Numbered from the stretch's first letter, positions 8,257 to 17,981 are shown. The stretch is DNA of 51,357 nucleotides from Candidatus Gastranaerophilales bacterium (GCA_944323475.1 CALUSQ010000014.1:1-51357); one strand, 5' to 3'. Notes: a model not told the origin generated them from the letters alone. Numbers and translations are program-made.

Positions 8257-9085
8257 TTTTTCTCAATTCCTCTGATAACTGCGCTAGTTTTTCTATAGAC
8301 AAAGTTTCACCTCTGGTATTTTCAGAAAAGTTCAAATTAGACAAAGTATTTGTAACTGCATCTTTTGAAAAACCTGCATTAATAAGTGAATTTTTTAAAT
8401 TTTTGCGCCTTGTTGCAAAACAAGCTTTTACAACTTTTCTCAAGAATGAATAATCTTCAACTTTTACTCTTGGATTCTTATTCAAAACTATTCTAACTAA
8501 TGCTGAATCAACTTTTGGTGAAGGGTAAAAAGCTTTTCTTCCAACTTTTTGAACCAATTCAACATCAGCATTAAACTGGGTTAAAATTGATAATAATCCA
8601 TATTGTTTTGCGGGTGAATTTTCATTTGCAACAAGTCTTTGAGCGACTTCCCACTGTACCATAAGAAATATTTCAGATATTCTGCGTCTGTTCTCATTAT
8701 TCAAATCATCTATTTCACCAAGCAGATGAGCCAGAATAGGACTCGTTATATAATACGGAATATTGGCTATAACTTTAAAAGTAGTATCTTCCAAATCTTT
8801 TAACTGTGTTTTTAATATATCATTATGAATCAGATGAAATTTCTCCGTCTTAATATGCTGCAAAGCCTCAATCGCATCTTCATCAATCTCAACAGCGTAT
8901 ACTTTTTTAGCTTTTTTAACTATATTTTCCGTAACAAACCCCGCCCCTGGACCTATCTCCAAAACAGTATCATCGGAATTAACCTCTTCAACAATTCTGT
9001 CAATTACTGCATCGTCGACCAAAAAATTTTGCCCGAGACGTTTTTTTGTTTTAAATAATTTTGCTCTTAATAAATATTCGCTCAT
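8240..9085 (-). CDS. rsmA: 16S rRNA dimethyladenosine transferase RsmA (KsgA)
   Basis: The 281-residue enzyme dimethylates two adjacent adenosines near the 3' end of 16S rRNA. LGQNFL at residues 17-22, the SAM-binding EIGPGAGFVT and the catalytic NIPYYI are present. The C-terminal helical domain includes FYPSPKVDSALV and CFATRRKNL. The ATG has AGGAAG seven bases upstream. The promoter region is only 38 bases long and shared with the divergent spermidine-synthase-like gene. ispE follows with an overlap. Confidence 0.97.
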   Translation of the reverse strand: MSEYLLRAKLFKTKKRLGQNFLVDDAVIDRIVEEVNSDDTVLEIGPGAGFVTENIVKKAKKVYAVEIDEDAIEALQHIKTEKFHLIHNDILKTQLKDLEDTTFKVIANIPYYITSPILAHLLGEIDDLNNENRRRISEIFLMVQWEVAQRLVANENSPAKQYGLLSILTQFNADVELVQKVGRKAFYPSPKVDSALVRIVLNKNPRVKVEDYSFLRKVVKACFATRRKNLKNSLINAGFSKDAVTNTLSNLNFSENTRGETLSIEKLAQLSEELRKNAKAN

Positions 9086-9123
9086 TTTCTATTCTTCCTG
9101 AAAGCTATGATACAATAAAAATT

Positions 9124-9990
9124 ATGATAATAATACCAGAATACCTTGCAATACATGAACCTGATGATGAATTGCTTGAAAGAATAAATACAAAAACATT
9201 TAACGATAAAATACTTTACAAAAAACAATCTGATTTCCACAATATAAAAGTAGTAGAAAATGAAATCGGGCGTTTTTTACACTACAAAGATACATATCAA
9301 GCAGGTTTTATAAATACAAAATTTTATAAAGGTAATCTTCCATACATAAACTACTTTACAATACCATATTTAATAAATTCTAAAATAAAGAATATACTTT
9401 TAATAGGTTTGGGAACAGGCAAAATTGTCAATGATTGGGAAAAGTTATTCAAAACTATAGAAACCGTAGACATTGTTGATATAGAAGAAAATATACTGCC
9501 AATAGCAAAAGACTTTTTTGGATTCAAACAATCAAAACATACTTCTTTTATATTACAAGACGGGCTTGTTTTTTTAAGAAATAACAAAAAGAAATATGAC
9601 TTGATTGTTGTAGATGTAGCTTCTGATGACGGAATAGATGATAGATTTTTAAGTGAAGAATATTTTAAACTCATAAAAAAATCGTTAACCTCAAAAGGTT
9701 TATTTGTATCAAACCTTTGTGCAAGTCCTGATTTTGAACACAAGGAAAATACATTTTTTGCAAGTATAAAAGAATTGTATGAAAACAATTTCAAAAAAGT
9801 TGCTATTTTTAAAGGCAATACATCAGACAAAATCTATTACAAAGCATTTTTTGATATTGACAAAAGAGTCATAGACATCACAAATGTAATAATTATTTCA
9901 TCAAAACAAGATTTTTCATTTAATGACAATTATGCCCAATTTAAAAAAATCAAACTGGACATAAAAGAATATCTAAAAGATTTATACTAA
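9124..9990 (+). CDS. Spermidine synthase-like SAM-domain protein
   Basis: The product (288 residues from this ATG) has a Rossmann methyltransferase/aminopropyltransferase core. ILLIGLGTGKIV is the SAM or dcSAM loop, VDIVDIEENI ends in the acidic ribose-binding strand, and DLIVVDVASDDGIDDRFLSEEYF matches the spermidine synthase gatekeeper region. The N-terminal 60 residues are not those of a typical SpeE, so function as a polyamine synthase is uncertain; other SAM-dependent roles are possible. An upstream TTG (9061) would extend it 21 residues into the rsmA gene with no ribosome site. I prefer 9124, where TACAAT (9111-9116) ends seven bases before ATG, a leaderless arrangement. It converges directly on the methyltransferase gene. 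Confidence 0.7.
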   Translation: MIIIPEYLAIHEPDDELLERINTKTFNDKILYKKQSDFHNIKVVENEIGRFLHYKDTYQAGFINTKFYKGNLPYINYFTIPYLINSKIKNILLIGLGTGKIVNDWEKLFKTIETVDIVDIEENILPIAKDFFGFKQSKHTSFILQDGLVFLRNNKKKYDLIVVDVASDDGIDDRFLSEEYFKLIKKSLTSKGLFVSNLCASPDFEHKENTFFASIKELYENNFKKVAIFKGNTSDKIYYKAFFDIDKRVIDITNVIIISSKQDFSFNDNYAQFKKIKLDIKEYLKDLY

Positions 9991-10875
9991 CTATGGTTTT
10001 TGAAATACCATTACATATTCATGTTTAAATATATAAAAACCGCCATATAAAGCTCTGTATCTCCACAGATTAGCCTGTTTACCTTTAGCTTTTTCATTAC
10101 CTTGAATGTCTTTTACAATAATAGCTTTGGTAATAAAACCAGCACGATTCATTCTTTCCATACAGCCAAAGCTCAATGGAATATACTGACCTTTTGCGTA
10201 TTTGTCACCGATAATAAGTGCAGCGAATCTGCCTTTTTCTAGTTTTTCAAAACCGTTTCTTGCAACGTTTTCAAAAAGTTCATAAAACTCTTCTGTTGTT
10301 GCACAGTTTGACAGGTCTTCTTTTTTGTCTGAAAACTTGATTATATCATCATAAGGAGGATGAAGAACAAGAAACTGAGCTTTGTCTCTGCCCATAACTT
10401 CAAGTCTGTCTTGAATTTTGTAGCCAATATCAGAAGAAGCACTATCTCCACAGATAATATTGACATCAGTAACAAGAGTTTTGGCATCAAACTTTTGACT
10501 AACATAATCAACTAAATCTTGCTTTAGCTCAACACCAATGCAGCGTCTGTTCATATTAACAGCTTCTATACCCGAAGTACCTGAACCAAAAAACATATCT
10601 AGAACAATGTCACCCTTTTTGGTAAAACGTTCATACAACTGCTGTGCAATTTGTGGAATATAATTCCCATGATAGTCATAAGAATGACCGTTTGACTTGT
10701 CCCTATTAGGAAATTCCCACAAAGTATCTGTCAAAATATGAGAATATTCTTTCCAATTATTCAAGTCTATATCATTATATGGCTTTGTAAGAGGCTTTTT
10801 AGGTGCTTCTGCAACTCGCAAATCAGGTTTTGTTACCTGCGGTTTAGTTTTTAAGTTTGATTTTTTAATAGCCAA
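9991..10875 (-). CDS. Orphan DNA methyltransferase (N4/N6-adenine or cytosine type)
   Basis: From the TTG at 10875 the product has 294 residues. It carries SAM-binding motif I DMFFGSGT (residues 93-100) and catalytic motif IV HPPY (172-175, in place of the more usual DPPY or SPPY). This places motif I before motif IV, unlike the typical beta-class order. An upstream region containing YHGNYIPQIAQQL probably acts as motif X. No restriction endonuclease or specificity subunit is nearby, so it is likely a solitary regulatory or housekeeping methylase. The TTG is chosen because AAGGA lies seven bases upstream; another TTG at 10908 adds 11 residues without a ribosome site. The ribosome site lies inside a large inverted repeat. 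Recognition sequence unknown. Confidence 0.8.
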   Translation of the reverse strand: MAIKKSNLKTKPQVTKPDLRVAEAPKKPLTKPYNDIDLNNWKEYSHILTDTLWEFPNRDKSNGHSYDYHGNYIPQIAQQLYERFTKKGDIVLDMFFGSGTSGIEAVNMNRRCIGVELKQDLVDYVSQKFDAKTLVTDVNIICGDSASSDIGYKIQDRLEVMGRDKAQFLVLHPPYDDIIKFSDKKEDLSNCATTEEFYELFENVARNGFEKLEKGRFAALIIGDKYAKGQYIPLSFGCMERMNRAGFITKAIIVKDIQGNEKAKGKQANLWRYRALYGGFYIFKHEYVMVFQKP

Positions 10876-10879
10876 AATA

Positions 10880-10936
10880 AAATCCTTAATCTTCTTATAC
10901 TTATACAACTCAAGTATAAAGAAATATTAAGGATTT
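10880..10936 (-). promoter_or_regulatory. Hairpin covering the methyltransferase ribosome binding site
   Basis: Bases 10880-10890 and 10926-10936 are perfect 11-base complements (AAATCCTTAAT and ATTAAGGATTT). An inner pair, TATACTT (10896-10902) and AAGTATA (10912-10918), closes a nine-base loop. In the minus-strand mRNA the AAGGA ribosome site of the methyltransferase gene is inside the stem, paired to TCCTT. A transcript reading through from thrC would fold it shut. A start from a -10-like box within the repeat would omit the outer upstream arm and leave the site open. Confidence 0.6.
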
Positions 10937-10964
10937 AAAATCAAATATATGTATGACTTTTCTT

Positions 10965-12044
10965 TTATAATTTCATAACTGACAGAATATCAGAAAGTTC
11001 AGAAGATGTCTTTTTCACTTCACAACCTGAGTATTTTATTGCAGAGTCAGGGTCTTTTAATCCATTTCCTGTCAATATACAAACAATCTTTTTGCCAGCT
11101 TCAACAAGTCCTAATTTATTTGCTTTTATTACACCTGCAACTGACGCAGCACTTGCAGGTTCACAAAGAATACCCTCATTTGAAGCAATAAGTTTGTATG
11201 CTTCAACAATCTCAGCATCAGTTACATAATTGATAATACCACCTGATTTGTCTCTTGCATTTTCTGCCTGTTTCCAGCTTGCAGGATTACCAATTCTTAT
11301 TGCAGTAGCAATAGTTTCCGGTTTCATTATTCTTTCACCCTTAACGATTGCAGCTGCACCTTCGGCTTCAAATCCCATCATTTTAGGAAGATGTGTTGTT
11401 TTGCCAAGAGCAAGAAATTCTTCATATCCTTTAAAATATGCAGTAATATTTCCTGCATTGCCAACAGGAATAAAGTGATAATCAGGAGCATCACCCAAAG
11501 CTTCACAAATTTCAAAAGCACCTGTTTTTTGTCCTTCAATTCTGTATGGATTTACTGAGTTTACAAGAGTAACAGGATATTTCTCAGAAATTTCAATTAC
11601 TCTTTCAAGAGCTTCATCAAAATTCCCTTTAATGGCTATAATTTCAGCTCCGTACATCATAGCTTGAGATAATTTTCCAAGAGCTATATAACCGTCCGGA
11701 ATTAAAACATAAGCTTTCATTCCTGCTTTAGCAGCATATGCAGCAGCAGAAGCTGACGTATTACCTGTAGATGCACAAATAACAGCTCTAGCACCAGCTT
11801 CTTTAGCTTTTGTAACAGCCATTGTCATTCCTCTATCTTTAAAGCTGCCTGTTGGATTTGCGCCTTCAAATTTCAAATAAATTTCACAATCTATGCCTAT
11901 TGCTTTAGCCAGGTTATCAGCTTTTATTAATGGAGTATTACCTTCATTTAACGTAACTATTGGTGTTGAATCAGTTACAGGAAGATATTCTTTATATCTG
12001 TTAATAAGACCTTGATAATGTCCTTTTTGTTCAAATTTTTCCAT
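10965..12044 (-). CDS. thrC: Threonine synthase ThrC
   Basis: The 359-residue PLP enzyme converts O-phosphohomoserine to threonine. The PLP lysine is K69 in [26 protein letters not shown] and the phosphate-binding [15 protein letters not shown] loop are intact. It is of the short bacterial type. It lies four bases downstream of hom, so the two form a hom-thrC operon; the homoserine kinase thrB is not in the window. The methyltransferase gene follows after a short hairpin-bearing gap. Confidence 0.96.
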   Translation of the reverse strand: MEKFEQKGHYQGLINRYKEYLPVTDSTPIVTLNEGNTPLIKADNLAKAIGIDCEIYLKFEGANPTGSFKDRGMTMAVTKAKEAGARAVICASTGNTSASAAAYAAKAGMKAYVLIPDGYIALGKLSQAMMYGAEIIAIKGNFDEALERVIEISEKYPVTLVNSVNPYRIEGQKTGAFEICEALGDAPDYHFIPVGNAGNITAYFKGYEEFLALGKTTHLPKMMGFEAEGAAAIVKGERIMKPETIATAIRIGNPASWKQAENARDKSGGIINYVTDAEIVEAYKLIASNEGILCEPASAASVAGVIKANKLGLVEAGKKIVCILTGNGLKDPDSAIKYSGCEVKKTSSELSDILSVMKL

Positions 12045-12048
12045 ATTA

Positions 12049-13329
12049 CTACTCCATTACTCTTATTATGTTATTTATTTTAACAATACAATTTGTATTT
12101 TTTAATTCAGAAACAGCATCATTAAGATTATTTTCATTACTTAGTTCTGTAATAACAACAATTTCTGCTGTATTTTCTTTATCAATACCTTTTTGCAAAA
12201 CACTAGCCAAACTAATATTATGTCTGCCAAAAATTTCTCCCAATCGACCAATAACCCCTGGAGTATTAGCCGCTGTAATAGATATATAATATTTATTAAC
12301 CGTATTTTTTATATCTATTTGAATTGCGTTTGTTTCATGATGACATTCCATCATTGGTAAAAGCTTATTAGAACCTAAACTTTTTGAAATAGCCAAAATA
12401 TCCCCCACAACAGAACTAGCTGTAGGGAACTCTCCTGCTCCTGGACCAGCCATCATAACACGACCGACAGGAAAACCTTCTAAAACTACACTGTTTGTAA
12501 CACCATTGATACTAGCCAAACAATCTTTTACAGAAACCAGCATCGGGTGTACCCTAACATCAACTTTATCACCCTCAAACAATTTTGCCATAGCAATTAG
12601 TTTAATTTTATAACCTAATTCTTTAGCAAATTTCATATCATTTGCACTGATTTTAGTAATCCCTTCACGATAAACTTTATTTATATCTACACGTTTGTTC
12701 AATGCAATAGTTGCAAGTGTAGCAATTTTATAAGCTGCATCATAGCCTTCAACATCTCCTGTTGGGTCTGTTTCTGCATAACCTAGCTCTTGTGCCTCTT
12801 TTAAAACAGTCTCATATGATACTCCATCTTTTTCCATCTTTGAAAGAATATAATTTGTCGTACCGTTCAAAATAGCTTCAATTTTGTTAATTTTATTACC
12901 GGCAAGAGTAGTTTTTATAGGCATAATAATAGGTATACCGCCAGCAATTGCAGCTTCATACAAAATAGCAACATTTTTTTCTTTTCCTAATTTAAAAAGA
13001 GGTTCGCCTTTTTTTGCTAACAATTCTTTATTTGCGGTTACTATATGTTTCCCATTATTTATTGCAGTAGTTAAAAGTTCGTAAGCAGGAGAGACCCCGC
13101 CAATAACTTCAACTACTATATCAATTTCAGGATCATTAACAATTTCAAAAGGATCTGTTGTCAAAATAGACATGTCTAAATTATCAATATCTCTTTTTTT
13201 ATTGATATTTTTTACAGCAATTTTTTTTATTTCAATTTCAGAAAAATCTCGCAAAACCTTAACAACACCGCTGCCAACTGTCCCAAGTCCAATAAGACCT
13301 ATTTTGATTTTCTTGTCGCTTTGATCCAT
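12049..13329 (-). CDS. hom: Homoserine dehydrogenase with C-terminal ACT domain
   Basis: The 426-residue enzyme reduces aspartate semialdehyde to homoserine. The NAD(P)-binding [11 protein letters not shown] starts at residue 11, [11 protein letters not shown] and [17 protein letters not shown] form the catalytic region, and residues from about 345 ([21 protein letters not shown]) are an ACT domain, which usually gives threonine feedback control. It is monofunctional, with no aspartokinase fused. The ATG has AAGGGAG upstream. It is the first gene of hom-thrC. Confidence 0.97.
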   Translation of the reverse strand: MDQSDKKIKIGLIGLGTVGSGVVKVLRDFSEIEIKKIAVKNINKKRDIDNLDMSILTTDPFEIVNDPEIDIVVEVIGGVSPAYELLTTAINNGKHIVTANKELLAKKGEPLFKLGKEKNVAILYEAAIAGGIPIIMPIKTTLAGNKINKIEAILNGTTNYILSKMEKDGVSYETVLKEAQELGYAETDPTGDVEGYDAAYKIATLATIALNKRVDINKVYREGITKISANDMKFAKELGYKIKLIAMAKLFEGDKVDVRVHPMLVSVKDCLASINGVTNSVVLEGFPVGRVMMAGPGAGEFPTASSVVGDILAISKSLGSNKLLPMMECHHETNAIQIDIKNTVNKYYISITAANTPGVIGRLGEIFGRHNISLASVLQKGIDKENTAEIVVITELSNENNLNDAVSELKNTNCIVKINNIIRVME

Positions 13330-13578
13330 TTAAAAACTCCCTTATAGTTATTATTTCTATTAAACCATAAAAACTCATGGCTGAAAATTCTAAAACAAAC
13401 AAAAAACTACTTATATTGTTAAAGTTAATTTTTGTATAGTTAATTAAATATACTAGCAAAAAATATTTTCACGATATTTGTATAAATGAGAGAGTTTTCT
13501 TCTCGAGCATGACAAAAAGGACTTTTAAAACTTTTTTGTTTGACCTAAAATAAAATTTTCAAAGGTACTGGAAACAAA

Positions 13579-16128
13579 GTGAAAATTACAGGGCAAATTG
13601 ACACAACTCAATACGCTCATAAGCGAAAAAAGTTTCGCCGTAACTATTACACGGCAGAAAGTTCGCTAAACTCAAGCAAAATAAATTTAATACAAAATAA
13701 TAGTATCAAAAAACCCTTGCAAGGTAGCGTACAAACGCAAATATCTTTCAAGGGTTTTGATTTTAATATATTGAAAAAAGCATTGAAACCTATTGTTAAA
13801 CCAATACCTCAAAAACTCACTCAAAAAGTGTTCGAATCTCTTGAAAATATAAGTGCATCACAGTACGAATATTATCAAAAAATCAGAAAAGAATATGTGG
13901 ATTTTATAAGAATACCTACGACAGAGACCACTGACAAAACAGAACTTTTAAGAAGAAAAGCTGCTGAAATTTTTAGAAGAAAAAATGGCATAACAGATGA
14001 AATAGCAAAAAATATTTCTGAAGAAAATCTTTATTATCTTCCTAAAAAAACACTACTTTCAAATTTTATATCTCACTTGATAGATCCGTTTCGAGTTATT
14101 TATAAAGGTATTTTAAAAATTATTTTACCTAAAAATTCAAAATTTGCAGAACAAAATGCAATACAACAAAAAATCATAAAAGACTTTACCGGTTTGCAAG
14201 GATTGATAAAATCTCATGAAATTTGGGAGAACGGTTACAGAAAATTAAGTGGTAATCCTAAATGGACAAAAAACAGCAACTTTATTATTCCGAATGAAGT
14301 TCTATATGGAAAAATTAAAAGAAGAAGAAACAAATTTGTTGACCCAAATAAAGGGAAATATTCATCAACATCAATGATGCTTGGCAACAGATTTATTTCC
14401 GGAATAATTTATTCATATTTTCTTGGAACAGATGCTTACAATACAACAATGAGATATAGCAATGACAAACATGAAGCATCTGCTCAAAGGACTTCCCGTG
14501 TCGCTCAAGAATTTTCTCGTATCGGCATGAATATGTACGTACAAAATCTTTTATTTGGTACATTTGAAACAGCTGTTAACAGAAGTCTTTCTACAGCAAT
14601 GTTAGTTTCAGGTTCTACAGTTGCTTTTTCAGAAGTTTTAGGAAGAAAACTCGTAGGCAAACCTATTATGCCTTCTGACAAAGAAACTCTTGACAGGCTT
14701 GAGCAAGAAATGAATGAAAAAAAAGGAATACTTCCTGCAATCGGCAGACTTTTGACAAACGTAAAGAAAAAAGAAACAACAAAAAAAATCACAGAAACAA
14801 CAAAAGATTTTTATGAAAATAAAAAACCAAATCAAAAAATATTTTCATCCTTTAGTTCCCAAAAAACAGAAACATCAGATACCCCATTAAAACCTAACCA
14901 TATTCCTTCTTTTAAAGGTTATTATGAAGTAGAAAAATTATTTGATAAAAAAAATCTTTCTCAAATAATAAAAATTGTTGAAAAAGCAGATTCCAAAACA
15001 GCTGAATCAATAAAAGAAAATATTTTAAAATCGATAACCAAATCAAATTATTTTAAAGCTAAAAATTTAGAGATTCCAAAATCTTTTGAAGATTTAATGA
15101 ATATTTCAGACTTAAACGAAATACCTGTCGGCAGCAAAAAAACATTCTGGGGGCTTTTAACATCAAGTATTTTAGTTCCGGTTAAGTTTATCAAAAATAT
15201 ATTTGTTTATTTGTATAAATCATCAATAAATTTATTTAACAAAATAACAGGCAAAAAAGTAAACGAACTCTATAAAGAATTGGAAAAACTTTCACAAAGT
15301 ACCCAAACAGTAGATGTAGAAAAATATAGAGCATTTAAAACTTTTTATGAAAACAGATTAAAATTAGAAGCTTGGGCAAAGTCTGCATTAAACGAACAAG
15401 AAAAAGAATTGCGTATTTTTAAAGAATTTAAAGACATCATTGGCAAAAGCAGAGAAGATATAGAAGGAACAAAAAATATACTGCTTTGGCTTGATAAACA
15501 AATTAAAAAAGAAAAAATAACAATAAACAAAGACGGAACATTGTCTACTGATGCAATGAAGAGAATAAAAGAACTTCTTATGGAATCAGTATTAAGAGCC
15601 GATAGTGCAAAACATGTAGAATATGATGGAAATACATTAGCTCAAACAAATATAAACCTTTCAAGAGCAATAACAACTCTATTCTTGATGACAGATGCAT
15701 ACAACCTTACAATGCAATATAGTAACGACAATCGCAAAGAAGCGAACAAAAGTGCCAAAAATCGTGCTGCACAAGAAATTTCAAGAATAAGTGTTTCTGC
15801 TTACATCCTTGCTTTTGTTCACAACTTGCTTTCAAAACTCTGTAACTCAAGCCTTGCAGGTGCATTTACACTAACAGCAATTACCTCAAGCATAAATGAT
15901 TCAATTTCAAGAAAAGTTGTAGGTGTTCCGCTTACTGCAAAAACCCAAGAAGAATTAAACGAAATTGATAGAAAGAATGCAAAATCAAAAAGTCCCATAA
16001 AAAAAGCTCTTGCATATTCTATCGGCAAAAAATCATCAGCAACTTCCCCTCAAAAAGTCACAGCAAAAGAGAATATAAATATTGATTATTTCAATAATGA
16101 CTTTTTTATTAATCCTGAAATAAATTAG
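13579..16128 (+). CDS. Large internally duplicated FKG-motif protein, probably membrane-associated (unknown)
   Basis: I do not recognise this 849-residue protein. It starts MKITGQIDTTQY (GTG codon, GGAAA upstream) and has SFKG at residues 56-59 and again at 444-447. Each SFKG opens a unit of about 390 residues. The units share a hydrophobic segment preceded by KKT (near 155-180 and 520-545) and a conserved block DAYN-TM-YSND (285-296 and 706-717). That block is followed by an AQE-SRI helix, a second hydrophobic stretch, and a KLVGKP or KVVGVP turn with an E/L-rich helix. The hydrophobic helices suggest membrane association, but there is no normal signal peptide. It is a single gene between hom and rsmH, with base composition like its neighbours. 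A -10-like TATAAA and TTGACC boxes precede it. Confidence 0.8.
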   Translation: MKITGQIDTTQYAHKRKKFRRNYYTAESSLNSSKINLIQNNSIKKPLQGSVQTQISFKGFDFNILKKALKPIVKPIPQKLTQKVFESLENISASQYEYYQKIRKEYVDFIRIPTTETTDKTELLRRKAAEIFRRKNGITDEIAKNISEENLYYLPKKTLLSNFISHLIDPFRVIYKGILKIILPKNSKFAEQNAIQQKIIKDFTGLQGLIKSHEIWENGYRKLSGNPKWTKNSNFIIPNEVLYGKIKRRRNKFVDPNKGKYSSTSMMLGNRFISGIIYSYFLGTDAYNTTMRYSNDKHEASAQRTSRVAQEFSRIGMNMYVQNLLFGTFETAVNRSLSTAMLVSGSTVAFSEVLGRKLVGKPIMPSDKETLDRLEQEMNEKKGILPAIGRLLTNVKKKETTKKITETTKDFYENKKPNQKIFSSFSSQKTETSDTPLKPNHIPSFKGYYEVEKLFDKKNLSQIIKIVEKADSKTAESIKENILKSITKSNYFKAKNLEIPKSFEDLMNISDLNEIPVGSKKTFWGLLTSSILVPVKFIKNIFVYLYKSSINLFNKITGKKVNELYKELEKLSQSTQTVDVEKYRAFKTFYENRLKLEAWAKSALNEQEKELRIFKEFKDIIGKSREDIEGTKNILLWLDKQIKKEKITINKDGTLSTDAMKRIKELLMESVLRADSAKHVEYDGNTLAQTNINLSRAITTLFLMTDAYNLTMQYSNDNRKEANKSAKNRAAQEISRISVSAYILAFVHNLLSKLCNSSLAGAFTLTAITSSINDSISRKVVGVPLTAKTQEELNEIDRKNAKSKSPIKKALAYSIGKKSSATSPQKVTAKENINIDYFNNDFFINPEIN

Positions 16129-16182
16129 CAAACTAAATAGATTACAAAAAAATTTACAATTTTTTTATATTAAAATGTGTAT

Positions 16183-17145
16183 ATGAATAACAATAAAGAA
16201 TCTCAAAGCTTTCAACACTATACTGTTATGGCAAATGAAGCAGTAGATGCACTTAATTGCCAAGACGGAAAAATATATGTAGATGCAACACTAGGTGGTG
16301 GCGGTCATAGTGAACTTATATTAAAAAAAATTCAACCCAACGGAAGATTAATTGCTTTTGACATAGACCAAGATGCAATAGATTTTGCATCTAACAGACT
16401 TAAAGATTACAAAAACTTAACAATAGTTAAGGAGAGTTACTCTAATATTACAAAAGTTTTACAAGATTTAGGTATAAATCAAATCACAGGGGGAATTGTT
16501 TTTGATTTAGGAGCATCATATCATCAACTTACCAAACAGGAGCGTGGCTTTAGTTTTATGAAAGATGCACCTTTGGATATGAGATTCAATCAAGACAGTG
16601 ATTTTAGTGCTTATGATGTAATAAACGGATACAACGAAGAGGACCTTATCAGAATAATAAGCGAATATGGAGAAGAAAGATTTACAAAAAGAATTGTAAA
16701 AAATATTGTAAATTATCGTAAACTTCAAAACATAGAAACTACGGGCGAATTGGCGAATATAATAAAAAATGCAGTTCCAAAAACAAAAGAAAAAATTCAC
16801 CCCGCAACCCGCACATTCCAAGCAATTCGGATAGAAGTAAATCATGAGTTACAAAACATTAAAAATACATTAAATGAAGTGCTTACATTATTATCTGTTG
16901 ATGGTATAATTAGTGTAATAAGTTTTCACTCATTAGAGGATAGACTTGTTAAACAGTGTTTCAAGTATTACGCAGCAAAATGCAGATGCAAGCCGAATGA
17001 GCCGATATGTCACTGTAAGCCTCCAATGCTTGAGATAATAAATAAAAAGCCAATAACGGCATCTGAAGAAGAAATGCGTAAAAACCCTCCATCGAGATCT
17101 GCAAAATTGAGGGTAGCAAAAAAAATATCGTCATGGGAGAACTAA
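16183..17145 (+). CDS. rsmH: 16S rRNA (cytosine-1402 N4) methyltransferase RsmH (MraW)
   Basis: The 320-residue enzyme methylates the N4 position of C1402 in 16S rRNA. The SAM loop DATLGGGGHS is at residues 34-43; FDLGASYHQL, SFHSLEDRLVK and the cysteine/histidine-rich CRCKPNEPICHC stretch are typical. A GTG two codons upstream (16177) is possible, but ATG 16183 has a TAAAAT box exactly six bases upstream and no ribosome site, so a leaderless mRNA is likely. The next gene encodes an FtsL-like protein, as in division clusters, but mraZ, ftsI and mur genes are absent here. Confidence 0.96.
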   Translation: MNNNKESQSFQHYTVMANEAVDALNCQDGKIYVDATLGGGGHSELILKKIQPNGRLIAFDIDQDAIDFASNRLKDYKNLTIVKESYSNITKVLQDLGINQITGGIVFDLGASYHQLTKQERGFSFMKDAPLDMRFNQDSDFSAYDVINGYNEEDLIRIISEYGEERFTKRIVKNIVNYRKLQNIETTGELANIIKNAVPKTKEKIHPATRTFQAIRIEVNHELQNIKNTLNEVLTLLSVDGIISVISFHSLEDRLVKQCFKYYAAKCRCKPNEPICHCKPPMLEIINKKPITASEEEMRKNPPSRSAKLRVAKKISSWEN

Positions 17146-17146
17146 A

Positions 17147-17632
17147 TTGACAAGACCTGTAAGAGATTCGAAAAGCAATCGTTATCAAAATTACAATGTT
17201 CAATATAATTCTGCGGTTCATCAAAACCCTATCAACAATCCGGTAATTGACGGTTACTTCCCCACCCATAAAACATATAAAGAAATTGCGATTGCAAGAG
17301 TAAACAGGACTCTTTGCGTTTTATTATTATTTTCTATACTTGTATCAGCTGTCAGCTATTATTTTGTTACAGCAAATGAAATTACTTTAAATAAATATAG
17401 AAAACAAACACTGGCTTTAAATGATGAGAATGTTGAACTTCAAAATAAGTTAGATTATTTAAAATCATATTACAATGTTGATAAAGCAATGCAAAAGCAA
17501 CATCTTTTGCAAAAAGCAAATACTGTTATTGAAGTAAAAGCTTCTCCAGCAACTGCTCCTGTGCAAAATTCAGCAATACAAAAAGTTGCCCAAGCATCAC
17601 AAAAACCTGTTCAATGGGCTATTGGTTTTTAA
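17147..17632 (+). CDS. FtsL-like single-pass membrane protein with coiled coil
   Basis: The 161-residue protein has a polar cytoplasmic N-terminus, one transmembrane helix at about 55-74 (CVLLLFSILVSAVSYYFV), and a coiled coil at about 82-125. A Gln/Ala-rich tail follows. That topology, and its position one base after the rsmH stop, match FtsL, the small divisome protein that recruits FtsI and FtsB. Sequence identity among FtsL proteins is low, so the call rests on context. The TTG start is supported by GGGAG just upstream, within the rsmH end. It could instead be an unrelated anchored coiled-coil protein. Confidence 0.6.
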   Translation: MTRPVRDSKSNRYQNYNVQYNSAVHQNPINNPVIDGYFPTHKTYKEIAIARVNRTLCVLLLFSILVSAVSYYFVTANEITLNKYRKQTLALNDENVELQNKLDYLKSYYNVDKAMQKQHLLQKANTVIEVKASPATAPVQNSAIQKVAQASQKPVQWAIGF

Positions 17633-17644
17633 CTCGGAGATTTT

Positions 17645-17974
17645 ATGCCAAAAGATAAATATACAGAAGAAATCAATAACCTCTCTTCTGAAATAAGTAA
17701 CATTGGAGATGTATGGGAGTTATATTACAAAAGAGGGTATTACTATTTTTTAGCCGCTGATGAAGAAAAAGCAAAAGATGATTATAAACATGCGTTGGTG
17801 CTTGGGCTGGATCCAACAAATTATCCTTATTATTCTTTTTCTAATTCAAACGAATTGAGAAGAGATTTTATTCTCCCCGAAAAAATTCTGGTACTGCTGA
17901 TTCTTGTTATTGTAACTATTGCATTATTTATGCAAATTGCAGGATTTGTTTTGAAATTAAAAGGAATATTATAA
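17645..17974 (+). CDS. Tail-anchored protein with one TPR-like unit (unknown)
   Basis: The 109-residue protein has a TPR-like helix pair at about 22-56 (GDVWELYYKRGYYYFLAADE, then a second helix ending HALVLGLDP) and a C-terminal transmembrane helix at about 81-104. The short tail KLKGIL suggests a tail-anchored cytoplasmic-facing adaptor. It follows the FtsL-like gene by 12 bases with GGAG upstream of the ATG, so it belongs to the rsmH operon and may work in division or envelope assembly. No known name applies. Confidence 0.7.
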   Translation: MPKDKYTEEINNLSSEISNIGDVWELYYKRGYYYFLAADEEKAKDDYKHALVLGLDPTNYPYYSFSNSNELRRDFILPEKILVLLILVIVTIALFMQIAGFVLKLKGIL

Positions 17975-17981
17975 AATTTTT

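Noticed and set aside
9351..9830. 159-codon minus frame inside the spermidine-synthase-like gene
   Set aside because: Fully antisense to a gene with clear motifs, with no ribosome site; long shadow frames are expected in AT-rich DNA.
13259..13459. Minus-strand frame of 66 codons upstream of and overlapping hom
   Set aside because: It overlaps the well-supported hom start in another frame and has no ribosome site or family features.
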